This document shows, piece by piece, positions 24,357 to 30,924 of a stretch of DNA of 48,087 bases. The stretch covers positions 1 to 48,087 of the IMG/VR virus record IMGVR_UViG_3300036781_000289. One strand, written 5' to 3'. The stretch's first letter is position 1. Each line of letters starts with the position of its first letter. This stretch comes from a virus. The notes beneath the pieces are model-generated. The model searched no databases and was not told the origin of the DNA. It was given only the letters and a program-made list of their open reading frames with translations. The translations under genes were made by a program, and so were the position numbers.

Positions 24357-24872
24357 ATGGCACAAGAACCCGAATACGCTGAAACAACAATCGACAAACT
24401 CATACGAATTCTCAAAGATTGGGATAATCCGCACTTCTTCAAAAAATGGATTTACGGCGACGATTCCGATTTACTTGCGGCATTGGACGAATTGCCGTGC
24501 ATTGTTATTTCGCTTAGCGGAACGGACGTTCAACAAGGACCAACCGGACGTGATGAACTTGTCGAAACGGTGCGAATCAATTTGATTTTGAATCGAACGC
24601 AATACATGGACACCTATGACGAAAACACCGTGGGTTGGCGCAAAAAACTTGAACTTATGGTGCAAGGGCAAAATCCGACCGGCAATCAATACGATCCCAC
24701 TACGATACTTGGAACGATCCGGACAAACTTCACGCTTAATAATTCGATCACAAATCAAATCATCAAAGTTCGTTATGGTGAGGTACCAAAAAAAGACACT
24801 GAAGAACGAACAGGTGAAGCATGGATCACGCTTACAATTACACGTTTCGTTGAGACTCCAAACAAAACATAA
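24357..24872 (+). CDS. Tail terminator-like protein, 171 aa
   Basis: Alpha/beta protein with VETVRINLILNRTQYM and a C-terminal strand EAWITLTITRFVE, in the normal position for the tail terminator/minor tail protein (after tail completion, before the tail tube). Assignment rests on context and fold style. Confidence 0.65.
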   Translation: MAQEPEYAETTIDKLIRILKDWDNPHFFKKWIYGDDSDLLAALDELPCIVISLSGTDVQQGPTGRDELVETVRINLILNRTQYMDTYDENTVGWRKKLELMVQGQNPTGNQYDPTTILGTIRTNFTLNNSITNQIIKVRYGEVPKKDTEERTGEAWITLTITRFVETPNKT

Positions 24873-24895
24873 ACATTATTTCCTTTTTGACCGTA

Positions 24896-24945
24896 TTGAC
24901 AGGGTTTCCGTTTTCCTTTATTGTTAAGAATTGAAAGGAGGTAAC
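24896..24945 (+). promoter_or_regulatory. Strong promoter and RBS for HU
   Basis: TTGACA (24896-24901), 17 bases, TATTGT (24919-24924), then GAAAGGAGGTAAC (24933-24945) with the ATG at 24950. One of few genes here with both a leader and a consensus RBS, so high expression is likely. Confidence 0.8.
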
Positions 24946-24949
24946 ATCC

Positions 24950-25222
24950 ATGACAAAAAAAGATTTGATTGATTTGGTCGCAAAAAGAACTCGTCTAACA
25001 CGCGTTGACGCATCCGATGCAGTCAAGGCGACCATAAAAATCATTACCGAAACATTAAAACATGAAGAAAAAGTTGTCATCACCGGATTTGGAACGTTTC
25101 GAGTAAATCATCGGGCGCAACGTCGCGGTCGCAATCCGAAAACTGGCGAAACGATAATGCTCGCAGCGCACAAATCGGTGCATTTCATCCAGGGAAAATC
25201 GCTCAAAAACGTCATTCGTTAA
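24950..25222 (+). CDS. HU/IHF-family nucleoid protein, 90 aa
   Basis: Full-length HU: helices MTKKDLIDLVAKRTRLTRVD and ASDAVKATIKIITETL, then VVITGFGTFRVNHRAQRRGR and NPKTGETIMLAAHKSVHFIQ with the conserved G-F-G-x-F, R-x-x-x-x-G-R-N-P-x-T-G and basic arm. It binds and bends DNA as a dimer. Located inside the tail cluster with its own promoter, it may compact phage DNA or displace host HU. Confidence 0.95.
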   Translation: MTKKDLIDLVAKRTRLTRVDASDAVKATIKIITETLKHEEKVVITGFGTFRVNHRAQRRGRNPKTGETIMLAAHKSVHFIQGKSLKNVIR

Positions 25223-25230
25223 TTTAGCAC

Positions 25231-25260
25231 TTGATTTTTTTCAACTTTTTACTCTACACT
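25231..25260 (+). promoter_or_regulatory. Promoter of the tail operon
   Basis: TTGATT (25231-25236), 18 bases, TACACT (25255-25260). Transcription is expected to start near 25267, the first bases of the structured leader. Confidence 0.6.
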
Positions 25261-25265
25261 AAGAA

Positions 25266-25373
25266 TTGGAGAGTTTACTGCCGAGACTGTTGCTTGCAAC
25301 GATGCTAGTTACCCTGGTAGGCGAGGGGGGAAATCGGTGAGGTATTCCGGAATCATTCGTCCTACCTCTCCAA
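25266..25373 (+). ncRNA. Structured 5' leader of the tail operon (candidate cis-acting RNA)
   Basis: TTGGAGAG (25266-25273) is perfectly complementary to CTCTCCAA (25366-25373) and closes about 108 nt. Inside are GTTG/CAAC (25289-25300), CTGCC/GGTAG (25278-25282 with 25316-25320, one G-U) competing with GGTAGG/CCTACC (25316-25321 with 25361-25366), and a GTGA/TCAT stem. The RNA ends 9 bases before the ATG at 25383. Pairings are seen; folding in vivo and function are inferred. No known riboswitch class recognised. Confidence 0.55.
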
Positions 25374-25382
25374 CCTGAAAAT

Positions 25383-25604
25383 ATGCCAACATATAAAAAT
25401 CTGTCCACGCAAAAACTTGTTATTCCTGGTGTTGGAGAAGTAGAACCAGGCGAAACAATTGAATCAAAGGACGAATTACGCAATTATAATCTCGAAGAAG
25501 TTTCAACAAATGCAGCACCACAACAGCCGGCAACACCTGCCCAGCCGACTCAACCAAAACCCGCAACACCACAACCGACACCAAAAATAGGAGGTAATCA
25601 ATAA
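25383..25604 (+). CDS. Small tail-region protein with Pro/Gln/Thr tail, 73 aa
   Basis: MPTYKNLSTQKLVIPGVGEV is a small beta unit like those of short phage head/tail proteins. Residues 40-73 are Pro/Gln/Ala/Thr-rich and unstructured. It is expressed behind the structured leader. Its stop overlaps the tail tube start (TAATG), and its last codons contain the tail tube RBS (AGGAGGTAAT, 25589-25598). Confidence 0.7.
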   Translation: MPTYKNLSTQKLVIPGVGEVEPGETIESKDELRNYNLEEVSTNAAPQQPATPAQPTQPKPATPQPTPKIGGNQ

Positions 25605-26782
25605 TGTCAGCTATCGAAAGACTCGGAAATCTCGGTTATTGTGCCGTTGGAAAAGAATCAACACCAGGAACGCCGGTTACACCTGGAAATTTTCTGCAAA
25701 TTTATAAATCCACACTCAACACCGATTTGAAACTTGATGAAGATAATCCGATCGCCGGTGTCCGATCAATGCCATACAATCAATTTATGGGTATGCGCGA
25801 ACATACCGGACAAATCACCGCGCTTGCAGAACCGAACACATTGGAATATTTACTCGATATGATAATGGCGGCCGGAAACATCACCGGTGGTGGCGATCCA
25901 TACACACATCCATTCACCGAAGGACTTTCAAATTCTTACACTATGGATATTTTGAAAGGTCAAATTGTCGAACGATATTGGGGAGTTGAAGCGGAAAGTC
26001 TTGAATCATCGTTTAATAAAAATAAGATGCAAGTAGCAATGGATATTTCCGCACGCGGATCGTTCACCGTTCGTAAAATTGCAACAATCTCAACGGTTAC
26101 ATTAACCCTTGATACGAGTTATGATCCTGCACCAAACAAAGGTCTCGTCGTAGGAGATTTGGTCAGGGTTATGAAAGCTGATGGCTCAACAACGCTTGAT
26201 ACAGTAATTGCAACCAGTGGTGTTAATGCTGACGGAATAACAATTGTTCTTGGTGCATCGGCTGCCGCTTATTCTGCCGGTGATTTCATTTTTCTTCGCG
26301 CACAAACGCCGTCATTTTCCATATTGCCACCGTTCTTGTGGGCTCGCACACAATTTCAATTTGGATCAAGTGCATCCGCTGCATTGTCTGCCACGCAATT
26401 GCAACTCGAAACCGGTTCAAAGTGGAAAATCTCTCATAAGTTTGAAAAGAAACAAGGTTCGGATCGTTCCGGTTCATTTGATCCATCATCACTGGTCAGA
26501 CTGCAAACCGAAGCAGAGTTGACACTTAAAGCATTTTACGATCAACCGACACGACTTGAACAATATCTCGAAGTTGCTTCAACAAATGCGCTTGTCATCC
26601 GTCATTTTTCCGGATCAAATCACGAACTTCGATTGACGTTTAATCAATTGCGTTACAAACTTGATAAACGCGACATTGAATCTGCAAAGATCATTTACGA
26701 AGAATTGACGGGACGACCAAATTATTCGACCAGTGACGGCCAGATGATGGACGTTAAGGTTATAAACGCATTGTCTGCATAA
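25604..26782 (+). CDS. Major tail tube protein, 392 aa
   Basis: The N-terminus LGYCAVGKESTPGTPVTPGN is a typical opening of long siphovirus tail tube proteins. The middle (about 150-240) appears to be an inserted beta domain (TISTVTLTLDTSYDPAPNKG). The C-terminal LRLTFNQLRYKLDKRDIESA strand-helix unit fits the tube fold. The size exceeds the simple form (about 150-200), consistent with the insertion. Strong RBS, matching the need for many copies. Confidence 0.85.
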   Translation: MSAIERLGNLGYCAVGKESTPGTPVTPGNFLQIYKSTLNTDLKLDEDNPIAGVRSMPYNQFMGMREHTGQITALAEPNTLEYLLDMIMAAGNITGGGDPYTHPFTEGLSNSYTMDILKGQIVERYWGVEAESLESSFNKNKMQVAMDISARGSFTVRKIATISTVTLTLDTSYDPAPNKGLVVGDLVRVMKADGSTTLDTVIATSGVNADGITIVLGASAAAYSAGDFIFLRAQTPSFSILPPFLWARTQFQFGSSASAALSATQLQLETGSKWKISHKFEKKQGSDRSGSFDPSSLVRLQTEAELTLKAFYDQPTRLEQYLEVASTNALVIRHFSGSNHELRLTFNQLRYKLDKRDIESAKIIYEELTGRPNYSTSDGQMMDVKVINALSA

Positions 26783-26789
26783 GCAAAAC

Positions 26790-26818
26790 TTGACTTCGCT
26801 GAACCATTATGGTATAAT
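26790..26818 (+). promoter_or_regulatory. Sigma70 promoter with CGCTGAACC element
   Basis: TTGACT (26790-26795), 17-base spacer with CGCTGAACC (26797-26805), TATAAT (26813-26818). Drives two small genes inserted in the tail cluster. Confidence 0.9.
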
Positions 26819-26835
26819 ATCTTTACGTTTTTCTT

Positions 26836-26973
26836 ATGAGAATATTTTGCTATTTTGGATTACATAGATTGATTTATTTTTATAAAGATTGGAAAACAAT
26901 GATTGTTAATTGTTCCAGAAAAAATTGCAAATTTGAAAAAGAAGAATGGTTTATTGGAAAGAAAATTTTATGA
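26836..26973 (+). CDS. Small protein, 45 aa
   Basis: ATG at 26836, TGA at 26971-26973. MRIFCYFGLHRLIYFYKDWK then a Cys pair (NCSRKNC) and a charged end. It follows the promoter by 17 bases and ends in an ATGA overlap with the next gene. Confidence 0.6.
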   Translation: MRIFCYFGLHRLIYFYKDWKTMIVNCSRKNCKFEKEEWFIGKKIL

Positions 26974-27287
26974 AAATTGAAACTATTGTTTTATTTATAT
27001 TAAAAAGACTAAAAGTGCTTATTATTGGTGGTGCGTTCGGAATTGGCATGATCGTTTTTGGTATCATGTTTCTCTTTATTCCTTTTATTGGTTGGGTAAT
27101 CGGCGGTTCTATGATAATCATGGGACTAATGATGCCTCTTGTTGCCGTCACTGTTGGTGATGCAACAACCGGTGTTTGTCCAAGATGTAGCAACCGGATT
27201 GTTTTCAAACCATTGGAAAAGGGAACAACGTGTTCATTGTGTCATTATCGAGTAATTCTTACCAAAACAGGGCTTGAACTCGCTTAA
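26970..27287 (+). CDS. Membrane protein with C-terminal zinc ribbon, 105 aa
   Basis: Start 26970 (ATGA overlap). Two hydrophobic spans (KVLIIGGAFGIGMIVFGIMF and LFIPFIGWVIGGSMIIMGLM, near-continuous) followed by a ribbon with C-P-R-C and C-S-L-C (VCPRCSNRIVF ... TCSLCHYRVI). Not a tail protein; a promoter-borne accessory insertion (moron-like) between tail tube and tail chaperone genes. Role unknown. Confidence 0.75.
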   Translation: MKIETIVLFILKRLKVLIIGGAFGIGMIVFGIMFLFIPFIGWVIGGSMIIMGLMMPLVAVTVGDATTGVCPRCSNRIVFKPLEKGTTCSLCHYRVILTKTGLELA

Positions 27288-27296
27288 AACTACTCT

Positions 27297-27325
27297 TTGA
27301 CAAATTCTCACAAACTCTACATAAT
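27297..27325 (+). promoter_or_regulatory. Promoter for tail chaperones, leaderless
   Basis: TTGACA (27297-27302), 17 bases, CATAAT (27320-27325), 6 bases before ATG 27332. Confidence 0.65.
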
Positions 27326-27331
27326 AAGGTT

Positions 27332-27646
27332 ATGTCAGTCGTCATCGGCAAAGAAGTAACCAAAAAAGTCGATTTAGCAACCGCCGGCGCGTGGGTGCTT
27401 CTTTTGACAAATCCACCAAAAGACGCATTTGTTGCAAATCCTCAAGACACCGGTGACACAAGTGATTCAAATCTTTTCTTAAAAATAATTAAAGATTGGA
27501 ATTTCGTTGAAGATGACGGTGTGACAAAAGCCGCGATCACAAAAGAAAATATCGATAAAGCGCTCAGTCGTTTTGACATTATGAGAATCAGCGAATCTTT
27601 GGGATTAACCGAAGTATTCCTGTCTGCCGGAAAAAAAAACAGTTAG
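27332..27646 (+). CDS. Tail assembly chaperone G, 104 aa
   Basis: A small acidic protein between tail tube and tape measure genes, in the place of lambda gpG. It ends with Gly-Lys-Lys-Asn-Ser-stop on a run of nine A. It would bind the tape measure protein and guide tube assembly. Most ribosomes are expected to stop at TAG 27644-27646. Confidence 0.85.
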   Translation: MSVVIGKEVTKKVDLATAGAWVLLLTNPPKDAFVANPQDTGDTSDSNLFLKIIKDWNFVEDDGVTKAAITKENIDKALSRFDIMRISESLGLTEVFLSAGKKNS

Positions 27647-27858
27647 CAAAACATCTTCTTACTAATGGGTCAATTCCCGCACCTTACGAATATCTCCGTT
27701 TGAAATACCGTGAAAAATTTGGTATTACTCCAAAACAATTTGACGAAGAAGTCGGAACGGTTGATTTTATCAACGATCACGTCATGTGGAAAATTGAGGC
27801 CGACATTGAAAAGGATAAACAAGAGCGTGGCAAAACAGAGCAAGATAATCTAAACTAA
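27332..27858 (+). CDS. Tail assembly chaperone GT, -1 frameshift product, about 175 aa
   Basis: At 27634-27640 the slippery heptamer A-AAA-AAC is in the right phase (codons AAA-AAC). A -1 slip moves reading to CAG at 27640 and continues 72 codons to TAA 27856-27858, giving QLAKHLLTNGSIPAPYEYLR ... EQDNLN. The T part has no start codon of its own, is typical of such extensions (helical, ending acidic) and ends just before the tape measure ATG. This is the conserved G/GT frameshift of long-tailed phages. Confidence 0.88.
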
Positions 27859-27862
27859 TTGT

Positions 27863-30055
27863 ATGGAACCGAATACAACAGTTAATGTCAATATTAACGT
27901 TACGTCTAACACTCAAGGCGCGGATCAGGCAACAAGTTCATTATCAAGTTTTTCAACTCAACTCAATCAAATGAGCGCAATTGTTGGCGGCATCGGACTT
28001 GCCGGTCTTTTTGATAATGTCGGCAACGCGATCGAAAACGGAATCAGTCAGGTTTCACAATTTCAAACTTCAACAACCGCCGTTGGAACGATTCTTGATA
28101 ATGTCGGGAACACCGCAACAACGATGTCGGATAACATGGCGGCTGGTGCGTCCAAAGTCGCAAACGCGCTTCAGGAAGAACAAAATGCCACCATTTCTTA
28201 TAACGAAAAGGTCGCTTCACTTCAAGAGAAAATTGCAACCGTCATGCAAGGCGATAACGTCATCGATGCTCAACAAAGCATGTACGATCAACTCAATACA
28301 CTTGCAGAAGATCACGCTGAAAAAGTCGAAGCGCTCGAACAGCAAATTCAAGATGTGCAAACAAACGAAGCAAATTCTTTGCAGGATATGAAAGACGGTC
28401 AGGATGTTAAAATGCAGGATTTGGCAGAAAAACACGCGCAAGAAATGGCAAATGCGACAAGTGATATTCAACGTTTAGCACTTGAGAAAAAATACAATGA
28501 CGAAGTGCAGTACGACACCGATGCGTTTAATCGGCAATATGCACTAAAGAAATCGCAAGACGATCGGAACACCGCACAAAAAATCGAAAGTATCAACGAT
28601 CAAATCGCAAAAGAAGATGACGCGTATGCCGAACAGTACGCAAAAGAACAAGCAGCTGATGAAAAACGAATCTCAGACCTTGAAGCCACAAACGCGAAAG
28701 AACTGGCCGACTACAAACAACAACTCGGCGATGAAGAACGTGCCTATGAAGAACACATGGCAAAATTACAAGATACCGCCAGTGGAAGTAGTGGAAGCGC
28801 TAGCAATCCGATGACGATGTTGCCAACTGATAGTCAATGGTTATCGCAAAAACAATCGTTGCAAAGTTGGATGGATCAAGTCAATAAAATGGCACAAGTT
28901 TCGCCATATAATTATTTTGACATCGTGAACTATGGCCGGTTAGTTGAAGCACAAGGATATAACTTTTTGAAACTTGAACCAATTATCGAAAACATCGGTG
29001 CTGCATCGGGTAAGTCGTTTGGTACTACAACACAAGCTCTTATGGACGGAATCAATGGTCGTATTCAAATGATGTCAATGGAACTTGGTTTGAGTAAAGA
29101 AAAACTTGAAGAATTCGGTGCTGAATATACCAAGGGAATCGCCGGTCATTTGACCGATCAAGAATCATTTTTTAATGCGATCCAAAAGATTTCAAATGGT
29201 CCGGATGCCGGTGCAGCAAACGCGCAATTGCATACACTCGCCGGTGCATACAGTAATGTCCAGGACGCAATTTTTAGAACTACCGCGTCGTTGCTTGGAT
29301 TCGATGCAACAAGTGGTAAAACTTCAGGTGCATTTCAAGGTTTATCGAAACTGATGCTCGACTTTTCAAATTATTTGATGAGTCATCAAACACAAATTAG
29401 TAATTTTTTCAAACAATTCGACAAAAATATTACAACCGTTTTAACAGACCTCGAAACTCTTGTAGGATATATTACAAGTCACAATGGTGTATTAACCGGA
29501 CTCGCTGCACTTGTGGGTGGTGTTTTGGCAGGTGCTTTTTATCTTTGGGCTGCAGGAATTTGGGCTGCAACCGTTGCTTTTCTCGCTTCACCTCTTGGGT
29601 GGCTTGTTATTGCAATAGGACTTGTAACCGCTGCCGTAATATTTGCTATCTTAAATTGGACTACATTCAAAGCAATAGTTATCACCGTTGCAGATCAAAT
29701 CAAAACGTCCGCAATCGATATGGCAAACGACGTTATAAATTTTGTCAACAAAGTGATCGATGCGATCAACACGCTTTTAGGAAATAAAATATTTAGAGCT
29801 GCCATATCGATTCTTTTACCAGGAACCAATATTCTTCCGGATCAAATCGGTCATGTGGGAACTATTGCCGGTGGCAGTACTCCCGCCACAATGCTTCAAA
29901 CCAATGGTGCAGCTGGACTTGCACTTTCAAATGCCATGGCCAATGCAAATGGTGGAGTAACGATCAATAACAATATTGCAAACGTAAATAATAACACCGA
30001 TTCAAATAACCTTGCAAAAATGATGGGGTTGCAAGTCAACCTTGCGTTACATTAA
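27863..30055 (+). CDS. Tape measure protein, 730 aa
   Basis: Long helical protein: coiled coil about residues 85-315 (NEKVASLQEKIATVMQ, Gln/Glu/Lys/Asp/Ala-rich), a middle helical domain, hydrophobic segments about 550-600 (GVLAGAFYLWAAGIWAATVA, LGWLVIAIGLVTAAVIFAIL) that could enter the host membrane, and an Asn-rich end. Position after G/GT confirms the role: it sets tail length and is ejected with the DNA. No peptidase or lysozyme domain seen. Confidence 0.92.
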   Translation: MEPNTTVNVNINVTSNTQGADQATSSLSSFSTQLNQMSAIVGGIGLAGLFDNVGNAIENGISQVSQFQTSTTAVGTILDNVGNTATTMSDNMAAGASKVANALQEEQNATISYNEKVASLQEKIATVMQGDNVIDAQQSMYDQLNTLAEDHAEKVEALEQQIQDVQTNEANSLQDMKDGQDVKMQDLAEKHAQEMANATSDIQRLALEKKYNDEVQYDTDAFNRQYALKKSQDDRNTAQKIESINDQIAKEDDAYAEQYAKEQAADEKRISDLEATNAKELADYKQQLGDEERAYEEHMAKLQDTASGSSGSASNPMTMLPTDSQWLSQKQSLQSWMDQVNKMAQVSPYNYFDIVNYGRLVEAQGYNFLKLEPIIENIGAASGKSFGTTTQALMDGINGRIQMMSMELGLSKEKLEEFGAEYTKGIAGHLTDQESFFNAIQKISNGPDAGAANAQLHTLAGAYSNVQDAIFRTTASLLGFDATSGKTSGAFQGLSKLMLDFSNYLMSHQTQISNFFKQFDKNITTVLTDLETLVGYITSHNGVLTGLAALVGGVLAGAFYLWAAGIWAATVAFLASPLGWLVIAIGLVTAAVIFAILNWTTFKAIVITVADQIKTSAIDMANDVINFVNKVIDAINTLLGNKIFRAAISILLPGTNILPDQIGHVGTIAGGSTPATMLQTNGAAGLALSNAMANANGGVTINNNIANVNNNTDSNNLAKMMGLQVNLALH

Positions 30056-30057
30056 CT

Positions 30058-30924
30058 ATGCGAAATTTATTTATTAACGGTTTACAAATACACTCAAATG
30101 TTCAGGATTTGGGTTTTGTTATGTATAACAATTACACCGGTTTTGACAATCCAATCGGTCGCACGCCGTCGTATGATAAACCTGGCGAACACGGCGAAGT
30201 TGTTTCAAATTGGCTTTGGGGTCCAAGACCGATGACGATTCCTGGTCGCGTCAGTGGTCAAACGATCGGCGAATATAACCTCAATAAACGATCGATCCAA
30301 AACGCAATGCGGATCATCAAAGACGCAAACGGCATTTCGCAACCAATTCTCATGGCATTTGAAACCGATGACGGTTTGCAGTTACAGGCAAATATTTTCG
30401 GTCAAGATCAACTGCAACCGGTGCAAATAATGGAAAAGTCACCGAATCATGCCGATTTTATCTTGTCCATCATGGCACCGGATTATCGTTTCTATTCGCA
30501 ATCAGTGATAAATGACACAATCAATTTGCCGGTTGGCGGCGGTGTGGTTTTGCCGATCATTATTCCGGTCACGTTTGGTGCTGCAACCGGCGGTCAAGAA
30601 ACAATCACGAATTCAGGTGATGAAAACTCACCATTTGTTTTGACATTTTATGGACCTCTCACGAATCCGTTTATTACGAATTTGACGACCGGCGAATCGT
30701 TTGCGACAAATATTGCACTTGGTGACGGTGACAAATTAGAAATTGATATGGCAGAAAAAACAATGGTATTGAATGATTCGTCAAACGCGTTGAGCTCTTT
30801 TGTATTGACAAATTTGTGGATGGAGTTGATACCTGGCGACAACATGATAAAACTTGGGTCGGGTTTATCAAGCGATGTTGGATATGCAAATATTAACTTC
30901 AGAAATGCGTATCTTGGAATATAA
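30058..30924 (+). CDS. Distal tail protein (Dit-like), 288 aa
   Basis: Follows the tape measure gene. The N-terminal half (GPRPMTIPGRVSGQTIGEYN ... MRIIKDANGISQPILMAFE) is the Dit barrel pattern. The C-terminal half is a galectin-like beta sandwich (SPFVLTFYGPLTNPFITNLT). Forms the hexameric ring at the tail tip. Last base of the TAA stop overlaps the next ATG. Confidence 0.82.
   Translation: MRNLFINGLQIHSNVQDLGFVMYNNYTGFDNPIGRTPSYDKPGEHGEVVSNWLWGPRPMTIPGRVSGQTIGEYNLNKRSIQNAMRIIKDANGISQPILMAFETDDGLQLQANIFGQDQLQPVQIMEKSPNHADFILSIMAPDYRFYSQSVINDTINLPVGGGVVLPIIIPVTFGAATGGQETITNSGDENSPFVLTFYGPLTNPFITNLTTGESFATNIALGDGDKLEIDMAEKTMVLNDSSNALSSFVLTNLWMELIPGDNMIKLGSGLSSDVGYANINFRNAYLGI

Noticed and set aside
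24950-25222. Host contamination suggested by the HU gene
   Set aside because: It lies inside a continuous tail operon with phage-style promoter spacing; phage HU proteins are known.
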